DNA from: Ruminococcaceae bacterium UBA7127
GTDB taxonomy: Bacteria > Bacillota > Clostridia > Oscillospirales > Acutalibacteraceae
Assembly (NCBI GenBank): GCA_002493005.1
Contig: DKXL01000008.1
Location: forward strand, 1-64,000
Length of the DNA stretch: 64,000 nucleotides
Reading direction: 5' to 3'
Numbering within the stretch: position 1 is the first letter of the stretch; the number at the start of each line of letters is the position of its first letter. A program made the translations under genes and the position numbers. Shown here piece after piece: positions 33,812-42,772 of the stretch. The notes beneath the pieces were generated by a model. It was not told the DNA's origin, ran no database searches, and saw only the letters and a program-made list of their open reading frames with translations.

Positions 33812-34624
33812 ATGAAGAAAATTATCGCAACATTAATGGCAGGCATTATGGCTGTAGCGGTTCTTGCAGGCTGTGCAGGTGAAAAACCGGCAGAAAAGAA
33901 TAGTACTCCTGCTGCGGACTCAGATCTTGCATATGTGCAGGACAAGGGTACTTTGATTGTAGGTATTACAGAATTTGAACCAATGGACTACAAAAATAAA
34001 AGCGGTGAATGGATTGGCTTTGACGCTGATATGGCAAAGCTGTTTGCACAGGAGCTTGGCGTTAAGGTTGAGTTCGCAGAGATTGACTGGGACAATAAGG
34101 TTATGGAGCTTGACGGCAAAACTGTTGACTGCGTATGGAACGGTATGACCCTTACAGATGAGGTTAAATCTGCAATGGATTGTTCGGTGCCATATTGTAA
34201 CAACGCTCAGGTAGTTGTAGTAAAGGCTGACGCTGCCAAAAAGTATGAGACTGCCGAAGCTTGTCAGGAGCTTACATTTGCAGTAGAGTCAGGTTCAGCA
34301 GGACATGAGGCTGCAAAAGAAAACGGTTTTGAATTCACAGAGGTTAAGGATCAGGCTTCTGCACTTATGGAAGTTGCGTCAGGTACAAGTGACGCCGCTA
34401 TCATCGACTCACTTATGGCTGCCGCTATGGTAGGTGAGGGTACAGGCTATGAACAGCTTACATATACTGCTTCACTTACAAGTGAGGAATACGGCGTAGG
34501 CTTTAGAAAAGACTCTGACCTCACCAAAAAGTTTAATGAGTTCTTTAAAGAAAAAACTGCAAGCGGTGATGTAGAGAAGATTGCAAAGGAATACAAGGTT
34601 CAGGCTGCTCTTATTGAGAAGTAA
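33812..34624 (+). CDS. Polar amino-acid ABC transporter, substrate-binding lipoprotein
   Basis: The extracytoplasmic receptor. A lipobox VLAGC puts the lipidated cysteine at residue 21. The mature part has the family-3 solute-binding signature: DKGTLIVGITEFEPMDYKNKSGEWIGFDADMAKLFAQELGVKVEFAEIDWDNK, then WNGMTLTDEVKSAMDCSVPY and AVESGSAGHEAAKENG. The acidic and Arg-poor pocket cannot be assigned to a single amino acid. Permease and ATPase genes follow after an attenuator-like hairpin. Confidence 0.93.
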   Translation: MKKIIATLMAGIMAVAVLAGCAGEKPAEKNSTPAADSDLAYVQDKGTLIVGITEFEPMDYKNKSGEWIGFDADMAKLFAQELGVKVEFAEIDWDNKVMELDGKTVDCVWNGMTLTDEVKSAMDCSVPYCNNAQVVVVKADAAKKYETAEACQELTFAVESGSAGHEAAKENGFEFTEVKDQASALMEVASGTSDAAIIDSLMAAAMVGEGTGYEQLTYTASLTSEEYGVGFRKDSDLTKKFNEFFKEKTASGDVEKIAKEYKVQAALIEK

Positions 34625-34664
34625 TTGAGTGATTACTCAATAAATGCAATAAAACAGATTCCCT

Positions 34665-34698
34665 AAAACAGAGGGTGTGAATTCGCACTCTCTGTTTT
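34665..34698 (+). terminator. Hairpin between binding-protein and permease genes (partial terminator)
   Basis: AAAACAGAG / CTCTGTTTT with an inner GTG/CAC step and an AATT loop. The downstream T tract is short (TTTTCG), so it probably reduces, rather than stops, transcription into the permease and ATPase, giving excess receptor. A smaller hairpin TTGAGT-GATT-ACTCAA lies at 34625-34640. Confidence 0.7.
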
Positions 34699-34731
34699 CG
34701 ATATATTAGAAAACCAAAAGGGTGAAATATT

Positions 34732-35430
34732 TTGATTTCATTTGAAGAATTACTTAACCAATTTCCCGTGGTGTTCAATGCACTCAACGTCGGCTTTTTG
34801 CAGACATTAAAGCTGTTTGCGGTTACGCTTATCGGTGCAATGCCTCTTGGACTTTTAATTTCACTTGGTTCTATGTCAAAGTTTAAACCCCTGGCTTCGG
34901 TGGTAAAAGTTTTGGTATGGATAGTGCGCGGCTCACCACTGATGATTCAGCTGCTTATCGTATATTATTTGCCCGGACTTGTATGGCACAATCCTATATG
35001 GGGCAGCGGCGAAAGCGGCAGATTTTTAGCCGCGTCTTTAGCGTTTATTATTAACTATGCCTGCTATTTTTCCGAAATATACCGTGGCGGTATTCAAGGC
35101 GTGCCAAAGGGTCAGCAGGAAGCAGGTCAGGTGTTGGGTATGTCAAAATCCCAGATTTTCTTTAAAGTAACGCTTATGCAGATGATAAAGCGCATTGTAC
35201 CTCCTATGAGCAACGAAATCATAACTCTTGTTAAGGATACCTCTCTTGCACGTATCATAGCATTGCAAGAGGTTATTTGGGCAGGTCAGGCATTTATGAA
35301 GGGCAGCCAAGGCATATCCGGTCAGATATGGCCGTTGTTCTTTACGGCAGTATACTATCTTGTGTTCAGCGGCTTGCTCACGATACTTTTCAGCAAGCTT
35401 GAGAAAAAACTTGATTATTTCAAGATATAA
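34732..35430 (+). CDS. Polar amino-acid ABC transporter permease
   Basis: A 232-residue permease of the HisM/GlnP type with about five helices: NALNVGFLQTLKLFAVTLIGAMPLGLLISLG, the RGSPLMIQLLIVYY element, and the EAA loop GGIQGVPKGQQEAGQVLGMSKSQIFFKVTLMQ that contacts the ATPase. The start is TTG, after GGGTGAA. It lies between receptor and ATPase genes. Confidence 0.93.
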   Translation: MISFEELLNQFPVVFNALNVGFLQTLKLFAVTLIGAMPLGLLISLGSMSKFKPLASVVKVLVWIVRGSPLMIQLLIVYYLPGLVWHNPIWGSGESGRFLAASLAFIINYACYFSEIYRGGIQGVPKGQQEAGQVLGMSKSQIFFKVTLMQMIKRIVPPMSNEIITLVKDTSLARIIALQEVIWAGQAFMKGSQGISGQIWPLFFTAVYYLVFSGLLTILFSKLEKKLDYFKI

Positions 35431-35444
35431 GGAGTGGAGAGTAT

Positions 35445-36245
35445 ATGTCATTATTACAAGTTGAGAATATTCAGAAGAGCTTTGGAAAAACTCAGGTACT
35501 TAAAGATATTAGCTTTTCGCTTGAAAAGGGTGAGGTGCTTGCTATAATCGGTTCTTCGGGTTCAGGCAAAACGACCTTGCTCAGATGTCTTAACTTTCTT
35601 GAAACTCCTCAGGGAGGCAGGATAGTTGTTAACGGCAATACGTTATTTGACGGTAGTGAAATCAGTAAATCTAATGAAGCTCAAATCAGAAAGAACAGAT
35701 TGCATTTCGGTCTTGTATTTCAGTCGTTTAATTTGTTTCCTCAGTACAAGGTAATTGAGAACATTATGCTTGCACCGCAGCTTGCGGCAAAGGAGCAGCT
35801 CAAAAAGACCGGTGAATATATGGGAGTCAAAACCTACAAGGAGGCGCAAGAGCTTATCAGAACAAATGCGCTTTCACTGCTTGACAGAGTAGGACTTGCT
35901 AAGAAAAAGGACTCATATCCCTGTAATCTGAGCGGCGGACAGCAGCAGCGAGTGGCTATTGCAAGAGCGCTTGCATTAAATCCCGATGTCTTGTGTTTTG
36001 ACGAGCCGACTTCTGCTCTTGACCCTGAGCTTACAGGTGAGGTGCTGAACGTTATAAAAGGACTGAAAACGTCTGACAGCACAATGATTGTTGTTACGCA
36101 TGAGATTGAGTTTGCACGGGATGTTGCAGACAAAATTATTTTTATGGATGATGGTGTGATTGCCGAAGAGGGTACATCAAATCAAGTTATCAATAATCCT
36201 AAAAATCCCCGTACAAAGATGTTTTTATCACGATTCAACCATTAA
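35445..36245 (+). CDS. Polar amino-acid ABC transporter ATPase (GlnQ/HisP type)
   Basis: A 266-residue import ATPase: Walker A GSSGSGKTT (about residues 36-44), Q loop VFQSFNLFPQYKVIENI, signature LSGGQQQRVAIARALALNP, Walker B VLCFDEPTSALDPE and H loop VTHEIEFARDVADKIIFMDDG. It carries an insert of about 25 residues after ENIMLAPQL (AAKEQLKKTGEYMGVKTYKEAQE), longer than in E. coli GlnQ. It closes the three-gene transporter unit and is followed by a strong terminator. Confidence 0.95.
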   Translation: MSLLQVENIQKSFGKTQVLKDISFSLEKGEVLAIIGSSGSGKTTLLRCLNFLETPQGGRIVVNGNTLFDGSEISKSNEAQIRKNRLHFGLVFQSFNLFPQYKVIENIMLAPQLAAKEQLKKTGEYMGVKTYKEAQELIRTNALSLLDRVGLAKKKDSYPCNLSGGQQQRVAIARALALNPDVLCFDEPTSALDPELTGEVLNVIKGLKTSDSTMIVVTHEIEFARDVADKIIFMDDGVIAEEGTSNQVINNPKNPRTKMFLSRFNH

Positions 36246-36246
36246 C

Positions 36247-36289
36247 AAAACCACCTGTTTTACTGATATTCAGTAGAACAGGTGGTTTT
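36247..36289 (+). terminator. Terminator of the amino-acid ABC operon
   Basis: Twenty-base stem starting AAAACCACCTG and closing CAGGTGGTTTT, with a short loop, followed by GATTTATTG. Confidence 0.88.
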
Positions 36290-36409
36290 GATTTATTGTT
36301 TATTATGCTTGATGCCGGCATAAATAACAAGCAAAATCGTTTGCTAAGTTTTAATTGAATTCATTTAGAGCTATTAAACAGAGCTTTTTACTTTATCAGG
36401 AATGGCTCG

Positions 36410-36482
36410 AAAATAGTCGGGCAGAGAAGTGTAGATAATATCAAGCTGTCTGCTCGAATTGTGGGAGGCGTTATGCCGCTTT
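36410..36482 (+). repeat. Dispersed hairpin repeat, copy 3
   Basis: GTCGGGCAGAGAAGTGTAGA, TATCAAGCTGTCTGCTCGAA, TTGTGGGAGGCG and TTATGCCGC align with the two copies in the folT leader. It stands about 95 bases before the dockerin gene, upstream of its extended -10 promoter. A run of T follows the last hairpin. Confidence 0.7.
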
Positions 36483-36527
36483 TTTATGTGAAATTTTTTA
36501 ATATTTAATGATTTTTTAATAATTATA

Positions 36528-36536
36528 TGCTATAAT
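36528..36536 (+). promoter_or_regulatory. Extended -10 promoter of the unknown dockerin gene
   Basis: TGCTATAAT is a full extended -10 element, 39 bases before the start codon; no good -35 hexamer is present at 17 bases. Confidence 0.6.
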
Positions 36537-36574
36537 GAAAATTCAATAAATAACAAAAAATAGGAGGTATTATT

Positions 36575-38992
36575 TTGAAAGACAGAAATTCCAATTTTAA
36601 AAAACACTTCATACGAAAAATCACGGCGGTCTTTCTGAGTGCTGTAATAACTTCAGCGGTGTTTATTCAGGCACTTCCTGTTGCATTTGCATCAGAAGAG
36701 CTTAACCCTGAGATTACATATACAAACGGAGATTACACATTTGAAAAGATTTCGCACCCGAATTCACCTGTGGAGACTCCCGACGGTATTGTTGACTACA
36801 TCGGCAATGGCAGTATTGCTCCGTATGTAGGTGGCGAGAGTGAGGGCAACGGCGATAGAGGACAGTCCTACAGCTACGCTTCAGCTGTACACGGTGATTG
36901 GGTATATATCAATACTATGTACGGCGGCCTCGGTGTTTCTTCTATTCTTGGTGTTGGTATGAGCGGAATGAGTCCTGAGGCTTCAAAGGCAATGATGGAA
37001 GCTATGTACAACGGAAATTTGTACACCGGTGAGCCTGACGGCAAATATGCAGGCGGCATTCTTATTAAATTCAATGTAAAAACGGGAGAAACAAAAATTC
37101 TTATGTCCCGTGATACAAACGGTTTAATTCCTACATTCCGCAGTGCGCTTGAAATGAACGGTAAGCTTTATTTTGTCGGAATGATTATCGATATTAACAA
37201 GCTCACGCCGGCAGAAATATCAAAGGCTATTGCAATGCAAAACGGTTTCCCTTGCATCTATGAAATCGATCCTGAAAATAACGATAAGATGACTTGTATT
37301 TATAACTGTGTTGATGTTGACGGTTATCGTAAGCTTGTAGAAGACAAGGTGTTTACTTCAACACGTGCAATCGGCACATATCAGGATAATCTTATTGCAG
37401 GCTGTCTTGATACCGACGGAGTGTTCCTTTGTGCATCAAAAAATCCGTCAGAAGGTCAAAACTCATTTAAAGTGATTGCAACAATGGAGGATTTGTTTAA
37501 TTATCCGGCTTATCATCGTTCAGATGTAAACGGAGGCGGCGGTATTTATCAGGTGATTGAGTACAACAATAAGCTTTATGTTGTTGTGTGCACAGGAACT
37601 GCTGACACAAAAAATCCCGAAACAGGAACATTGAGAACCTTTGCAATTATTCGCGGTGAGTGCAACGGACCTGTAGACGACAGAAGCTCCTGGACATGGT
37701 CAGTGCTTGCAGACGATAAGAATGACGGCGCAAAATATCCGTTCGGTCTTGATGAAGAACGCGTAAGCTGCGGTGCATGCACTCTTGAGATATATGACGA
37801 CTATCTTTATATCGGTGAATATAACGATGTTTCAAGTGCATTACAGGGCTTTGTTTTAAGAAAGGATTTTACAACACAGGCTACTAACCTTGAACAATCA
37901 ATAAATCTTTATCGTATGGATGCCGACGAAGAAATTGAGATGGTTGTCGGTGACCCGACCTCAACATTCCCGCAGGGCGGTATTTCCGGTATGGGTTCAG
38001 GTTATGAAACACATATGAGCCAGTATACCTGGCAGATGACTGTGTATAACGGCAAACTCTATGTCAGCACAATGGATACGACAACTTTGCTTGAGCCGCT
38101 TGCGCAGTTTACAAACGGCGACCTTATTAATATGACAGAAGAAGAATGGAATCGTCAGGTTGAGTATATTCGTGTTCTTCTTGAGATTTTAAAGGGCGCA
38201 GACCAAAACACACAGACAACAGATGGATTGATTAAATCTGCTATTGAAGACGCATCTGACCGTGCAACTGAAACGATGGACAAAATGACTGAAATCGTGC
38301 TTACAAAAGGTCAGACTGCAAAACTTAAAAAGGCTGTTAATGACGGTGATTTAGACGAAACAATTTCCGATAGAACGCTTGATAAGCTCACCGAAGTTAA
38401 TAATATGCTTACAGAAATTTCACCATTGATAAACACAACAGAAACTGAGGAATTCCTTGACATCTACAGTAAGATTCTTGCTGCACTTGAAAAGCTTGAA
38501 GCTGTTTTGCCGGATAGCGCAAAGCCAATTTATGATATGCTTATGAGCTATGCGACGGAGGAAAACCTTAAGGCAATTACAAAATCTCTCAAATATATGT
38601 CAACTTCCAAGGCAGGATTTGACCTTTATGAAATTTCTCAGAATGATGACGGTAGCGTTGATATTAATACTGTGACAAACGATGGATTTGGAGATCGCTA
38701 TAATCACGGTTTGCGTATATTTGCAAACACACCTGATTATTGGGTAATCGGTACAGCAAACCCATTCTATGGTACACAGCTTTGGAGAAGAGCGCATAAA
38801 ACATCGGAATATGAGCTTGGCGATGCAAACCGCGACGGCATAGTAACAATTATTGATGCAACGTATATTCAAAAATATGCTGCTTCATTAACAGAATTTG
38901 ATGATGAACAAATGAATCTTGCAGATGTAAACGGTGATGGTTCTGTTGATGTAATGGATGCAACCGAAATCCAAAAAAATATTGCTCAGTAA
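36575..38992 (+). CDS. Secreted dockerin protein of unknown function, probable beta-propeller with helical insert
   Basis: An 805-residue secreted protein. The signal peptide (about 1-39, ending AFA) is followed by about 480 residues of beta-strand-rich sequence with recurring phrases of the type GDWVYINTMYGG, MNGKLYFVGMI, YNNKLYVVVCTG, YDDYLYIGEYN and YNGKLYVSTMD. These resemble blades of a beta-propeller. A helical, charged region without Cys follows (about 540-680; AIEDASDRATETMDKMTEI ...), then a last strand set (HGLRIFANTPDYWVIGTANPFYGTQLWR) and a dockerin (about 746-805) with DANRDGIVTIID and DVNGDGSVDVMD. The helical part may be an insert between blades. No glycosidase, protease or esterase motif is visible. 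It should be carried on a cohesin scaffold. TTG start after AGGAGG. Confidence 0.85.
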   Translation: MKDRNSNFKKHFIRKITAVFLSAVITSAVFIQALPVAFASEELNPEITYTNGDYTFEKISHPNSPVETPDGIVDYIGNGSIAPYVGGESEGNGDRGQSYSYASAVHGDWVYINTMYGGLGVSSILGVGMSGMSPEASKAMMEAMYNGNLYTGEPDGKYAGGILIKFNVKTGETKILMSRDTNGLIPTFRSALEMNGKLYFVGMIIDINKLTPAEISKAIAMQNGFPCIYEIDPENNDKMTCIYNCVDVDGYRKLVEDKVFTSTRAIGTYQDNLIAGCLDTDGVFLCASKNPSEGQNSFKVIATMEDLFNYPAYHRSDVNGGGGIYQVIEYNNKLYVVVCTGTADTKNPETGTLRTFAIIRGECNGPVDDRSSWTWSVLADDKNDGAKYPFGLDEERVSCGACTLEIYDDYLYIGEYNDVSSALQGFVLRKDFTTQATNLEQSINLYRMDADEEIEMVVGDPTSTFPQGGISGMGSGYETHMSQYTWQMTVYNGKLYVSTMDTTTLLEPLAQFTNGDLINMTEEEWNRQVEYIRVLLEILKGADQNTQTTDGLIKSAIEDASDRATETMDKMTEIVLTKGQTAKLKKAVNDGDLDETISDRTLDKLTEVNNMLTEISPLINTTETEEFLDIYSKILAALEKLEAVLPDSAKPIYDMLMSYATEENLKAITKSLKYMSTSKAGFDLYEISQNDDGSVDINTVTNDGFGDRYNHGLRIFANTPDYWVIGTANPFYGTQLWRRAHKTSEYELGDANRDGIVTIIDATYIQKYAASLTEFDDEQMNLADVNGDGSVDVMDATEIQKNIAQ

Positions 38993-39011
38993 AGTAAATA
39001 TATTTTATAGC

Positions 39012-39050
39012 AAAATGGTATCCTCCCATAAAGGCGGATACCATTTTTTA
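39012..39050 (+). terminator. Terminator of the unknown dockerin gene
   Basis: AAAATGGTATCC / GGATACCATTTT with a 12-base loop, followed by TTTAG. Confidence 0.9.
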
Positions 39051-39108
39051 GTATAATACTATTGTTGCTTGATTTAATATAGCGGCAGGGATGTTGACCT
39101 GCAATTTT

Positions 39109-39294
39109 CTATATAAATTTATTCAGCTCGGCATTATAGGTGTAATCTATAGTGCTGAGCTTATTAATTATCTCGTCCTTGTCACAGCCGTAATCATCAC
39201 ATAATGCGTCAAGAGTTGGATAAAAATCTCGTAACTTTGTATTGATTACGCTTAAGAGCATCATAGGGTCATTTGGAAGTGTAAAATCAGTCAT
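39109..39294 (-). CDS. Small conserved protein, DUF4250
   Basis: A 61-residue protein: TLPNDPMMLLSVINTKLRD, then a short helix, YGCDKDEIINKLSTIDYTYNAELNKF. The LPNDP-MLLS-N-KLRD opening and Y.YN..LN.F ending are the DUF4250 pattern, a small helical family of anaerobic Firmicutes and Bacteroidetes with no known role. AGGAGG lies six bases before the ATG at 39294; upstream in-frame codons lack a site. Confidence 0.88.
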   Translation of the reverse strand: MTDFTLPNDPMMLLSVINTKLRDFYPTLDALCDDYGCDKDEIINKLSTIDYTYNAELNKFI

Positions 39295-39393
39295 AATATC
39301 CTCCTTGTTAAAGTTATTTGAGCCGACGTTAAGATATTGTCGGCTCAAAATTATATATATTATAACACACAATGTCAAGATTTAACAGGAATT

Positions 39394-40398
39394 TTATATT
39401 CCCTTTTTGATGCTCATTGCAAAATTGAATAAATGGTTAATATGAGATTTGTAAACATAATCAAATTCTCCTGCGTAGGTTTTGACATATCCGTTAAAAC
39501 CTTGCTTAAATTTGTATACGCCATAGTTTGGGTGATCTTCGTCATACCAATAGGGGATACCGCAAAAGTCATATTTTGAGCATCCTGTAGTTTTGGCATA
39601 TTTAATCATATTCCACTGCATAAGATAATTCGGCATATAATTTCTGTGTTCATTTGACGAACAGCCGTACACATAGCTTGTTGTGCCTGAATAATTAATA
39701 AATAATGCGCCTGAAAGTGGAGTATTGCCAAGATAGCAAATACACAAGCCCGCATTGCCGTCAAAAGCGTTAAGAATCTTTGCAAAGTATTCCTTACTGC
39801 GCGCGCAGAAACCGTCACGTTTACAGGTTTGCTCCATCAGGGTCATAAAGTCGTCAAGCTTCTCTTTGCCGTAAAATCCGCATTCTACGCCTTTGCGTTT
39901 TGCAAGGCGAATGTTATAGCGGCATTTTGATTTAAAGCTGTCGAATATTTCATCAATGCTTTTTTCCTCTATGTCAAGTATATAATTTTCACGGCATTGA
40001 ATATTTTGATATCCAACCTTTTCTCCGTGATGAATAAAGCCAAGCTCTGTGAGATTTTTGATTGCATCTGTATCGTCCTCGTCAATCATAGGGTCGATTT
40101 TCAGTGCATATGCATTGTGTTTTTTGGCAAGAAGATTGATTTGTGCAAAAATTCCCCTAACCGCTTTTTTGTTATGCATATCACACACAAAGCCTCTTGG
40201 AACATACAGCATAGCGGTTTTAATAAACGGAACTTTGCGTATGAGCACAAGGCAACCTCCTTCAATTTTTCCGTCTTTGTTTCGTATTGTTATATATTCG
40301 TGTCCCCAGTTTGACTTAACCGTTGCCCAGTATGATGACTGCATAAAATTTCCGTATTCGCTGTTTTTGCAAAAGTTTTCATATTCGTTTATATCCAT
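39394..40398 (-). CDS. FemAB-family peptidoglycan peptide-bridge aminoacyltransferase
   Basis: Transfers an amino acid from aminoacyl-tRNA to the lysine or equivalent side chain of peptidoglycan precursors. The 334 residues fold as two GNAT-like domains: GNFMQSSYWATVKSNWGHEYITIR and ALKIDPMID in the first; YNIRLAKRKGVECGFYGKEKLDDFMTLMEQTCKRDGF and SGTTSYVYGCSSNEHRNYMPNYLMQWNMIKYAKTTGCSKYDFCGIP in the second. It lacks the long coiled-coil arm of Staphylococcus FemA, like FemX/BppA-type proteins. The ribosome site is buried in a strong hairpin (next entry). Confidence 0.92.
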   Translation of the reverse strand: MDINEYENFCKNSEYGNFMQSSYWATVKSNWGHEYITIRNKDGKIEGGCLVLIRKVPFIKTAMLYVPRGFVCDMHNKKAVRGIFAQINLLAKKHNAYALKIDPMIDEDDTDAIKNLTELGFIHHGEKVGYQNIQCRENYILDIEEKSIDEIFDSFKSKCRYNIRLAKRKGVECGFYGKEKLDDFMTLMEQTCKRDGFCARSKEYFAKILNAFDGNAGLCICYLGNTPLSGALFINYSGTTSYVYGCSSNEHRNYMPNYLMQWNMIKYAKTTGCSKYDFCGIPYWYDEDHPNYGVYKFKQGFNGYVKTYAGEFDYVYKSHINHLFNFAMSIKKGI

Positions 40399-40405
40399 AA
40401 AATGA

Positions 40406-40436
40406 GCCTCCTGTATGGTTTTACTATACAGAAGGC
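40406..40436 (-). promoter_or_regulatory. Hairpin that sequesters the FemAB-type gene's ribosome binding site
   Basis: In the transcript GCCTTCTGTAT pairs with ATACAGGAGGC: 11 pairs with one G-U, nine-base loop. The second strand contains the AGGAGG site, eight bases before the ATG. No T tract follows, so it is more likely a translational control or a processed leader than a terminator. Confidence 0.6.
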
Positions 40437-40505
40437 TTGTTTCACAATTTATTCAAAGTTGTATATTTTTTGTATCAACGTAATGTTGCATTACTTAAAA
40501 TAAAA

Positions 40506-41321
40506 TTAATAATAATTATTTTTCTCGGATATTTCGTATCCGCTGTCAGTTTTATCGTAACCATACATAATTGAATTATAATTATTAAATTCATAATCCG
40601 TAAATGCAAGCGGCATAATGTTGAAGTAAAAAGAATAAAATGAGGTTTCTACGTTATAATTATGTTCACCCTCAATGCCCCAATAATCGCATAAAGCAAA
40701 GCAGGTTTGTTCTCTTAAGTTCTGTTCAACAGTTTCGTTAAGATCGTGCTCATCGATAAAATCATCCTGCACAATAGGTTCTTTGGGTGTACATTTAAAT
40801 TCGTATACTATCTTTGTCTTTTTGTCCATCAGTATTTCAAATTCGCCTGCACCGTTTTCGCTAAAATCTGAATATACGACATCCAGCAGAGTTACGGATA
40901 TAGGGGAACCGTTAATTTCACCGTTTACGGTAACCTCCTGAACTTTATAGGCAGATATCTGTGAGGCAACTTCATAAAATTTCTCAATAGCCATATTGGC
41001 AAGCTCGTTATCATTAAATGCGCTTTTAAGCAATGGCTGGGCAGAGTCAATTTCGTCTAACAGATCGTTAAACTGCTTGCCGTCATAATACATTGAGTAG
41101 GTGTTGCTTTCCAACCAGATTGCTTCGTCTGATGATAACAGGCTGATGAGCTCTTCGCTTGTTATGTTGTCGTTTTTGCTTTCAAACGAATAGGATTCGG
41201 TTACATAATTGTTGATATCTCGTTTGTCGATACTTGAATAGTAAAGATAGGGAAGAAATACTACGGCACAGGTTACTGTGGCTGCAATGAAGATGCAGAG
41301 AGCATATTTTATTTTATTCAC
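40506..41321 (-). CDS. Membrane-anchored extracytoplasmic protein linked to a two-component system
   Basis: A 271-residue protein with one N-terminal transmembrane helix (about 5-30) and a soluble acidic ectodomain with no family that I recognise. The start is GTG, eight bases overlapping the histidine kinase stop, with GAGGAGG placed before it inside the kinase gene. Translational coupling to the kinase suggests a shared function, for example signal detection or an output of the system. The sequence QEVTVNGEINGSPISVTLLDVVYSDFSENGAGEFEILMDKKTK suggests a beta sandwich. Confidence 0.75.
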   Translation of the reverse strand: MNKIKYALCIFIAATVTCAVVFLPYLYYSSIDKRDINNYVTESYSFESKNDNITSEELISLLSSDEAIWLESNTYSMYYDGKQFNDLLDEIDSAQPLLKSAFNDNELANMAIEKFYEVASQISAYKVQEVTVNGEINGSPISVTLLDVVYSDFSENGAGEFEILMDKKTKIVYEFKCTPKEPIVQDDFIDEHDLNETVEQNLREQTCFALCDYWGIEGEHNYNVETSFYSFYFNIMPLAFTDYEFNNYNSIMYGYDKTDSGYEISEKNNYY

Positions 41322-42762
41322 AATCCAAAACCTCCTCACTGCCGCAAAGCTCGGTTGTAAAACTGACGGTTGTTCCTTTATTATACACACTGTCTATATT
41401 AAGCATTGAGCCGTGCAGTTTAGCGATTTCATTGCAAAGGGCAAGTCCAAGTCCCGCACCGCCCATACTTCTGGCTCTCGATTTGTCGACCATATAAAAC
41501 GGTTCTGTGATTTTTTTTAGCTCACTTTGAGGGATACCTGTACCATTATCGATTACAGAGAATAAATATTTTCCGTCTTTAATACGGCCTGTAAGTCTTA
41601 TTGTCTGACCTTTTTCTGACGCTTTGCAGGCGTTGTCAATTAGATTATAGAGCAGAGTTTTAAGGAGTGACGGCTCAGCGCTGATTGTGGCGTGCTCAAA
41701 ATCAGTTGTAAGCTGAATATTATATTTTTTGAGAAGAAAAAGCACAGAATTTCCGGTTTCGCTGATTATTGTATCGGATTTTACCGACACAAGGTTTATC
41801 TCGTCATTTTTAAGAACAATTAGATTGAGCAGATTAAGAGAAAGTGATTCAAGTCGTTTGCCCTCTTTATAGATAAAATCGGCACATTCACGTCTTTGTG
41901 CGTCATCAAGCTGATATGAGCGAAGCATATCAGCGTAACCGATTACGGAGGTCAGCGGTGTTTTTAGCTCGTGGGTAAAATCTGCAACAAAATCATCACG
42001 GCTCTGCGCGGCGCGTTCAAGCTGTTCAACATAGTCTTCAACGTATTGTGCCATAGTGTTGAAGTTGTATGAAAGCTCGGCAATCTCTTTGGTTTTTATT
42101 GCACCCTTGTGTGTTTGGGCTCGTTTGGAAAAATTGCCTTCAGCAATTTCTTTTGACACCTCCGAAAGCCTGACAAGCGGTTTGGTTATAAAATGTGAGA
42201 AAATCACGAGCAGTATTGAAGCAAACAGAGCAACGCCTATGAGGATAATTTGGTACGTTCTGCAATAGCTGTCACGACTTTGATAGATATCAGTTATATC
42301 GGCGATACTCTCAACGTAGTACAGTTCTTCATATGGCAAGTTATCGCCGATTGAAAGAATAATTTTGCTGACCGCCTGAATATATTTTTTATTGCCGTTG
42401 TCTATTATAACGTGACCGCGGTTATTGTTTTGCAAATTTGCAATAAACGAGTCTTTGTCATAAAAGTTGTTGCCGTCAACGCTGTCGATATTGACGGTAG
42501 TGTTTGAGGTATTGTGATTAACCTGTTCTGAAAAATTAGAAATGGTAAATCTCAGATAGGCTTCATTGTTGTCAATTTGAGAGGTGTTTTGCACAACTGC
42601 ATAAAGAGAAGAGGTAATGTATGCGTTTGAGTCGCACACAGATTGAATTTTATTGTTGAGCGAGGTTGTAAAAACTGAGTTTATGAGCAAAAATCCTCCA
42701 ACTCCGAAAGACAGAATTATGATAACAAATGATATAAAAAATATTTTCCATGCAAACTTCAT
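41314..42762 (-). CDS. Sensor histidine kinase, HAMP type
   Basis: A 482-residue membrane kinase. Two transmembrane helices (about 6-28 and 170-192) frame an extracytoplasmic sensor of about 140 residues; a HAMP domain follows (about 193-250). The phospho-acceptor is H264 in DFTHELKTPLT. The ATPase has the N box at 371-381 (LIDNACKA), G1 DNGTGIP (405-411), F box EPFYMVDKS and G2 GGAGLGLAL (434-442). It is coupled to the regulator gene ten bases upstream and to the 271-residue protein after it. Confidence 0.94.
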   Translation of the reverse strand: MKFAWKIFFISFVIIILSFGVGGFLLINSVFTTSLNNKIQSVCDSNAYITSSLYAVVQNTSQIDNNEAYLRFTISNFSEQVNHNTSNTTVNIDSVDGNNFYDKDSFIANLQNNNRGHVIIDNGNKKYIQAVSKIILSIGDNLPYEELYYVESIADITDIYQSRDSYCRTYQIILIGVALFASILLVIFSHFITKPLVRLSEVSKEIAEGNFSKRAQTHKGAIKTKEIAELSYNFNTMAQYVEDYVEQLERAAQSRDDFVADFTHELKTPLTSVIGYADMLRSYQLDDAQRRECADFIYKEGKRLESLSLNLLNLIVLKNDEINLVSVKSDTIISETGNSVLFLLKKYNIQLTTDFEHATISAEPSLLKTLLYNLIDNACKASEKGQTIRLTGRIKDGKYLFSVIDNGTGIPQSELKKITEPFYMVDKSRARSMGGAGLGLALCNEIAKLHGSMLNIDSVYNKGTTVSFTTELCGSEEVLDCE

Positions 42763-42772
42763 AGCAAATCCT

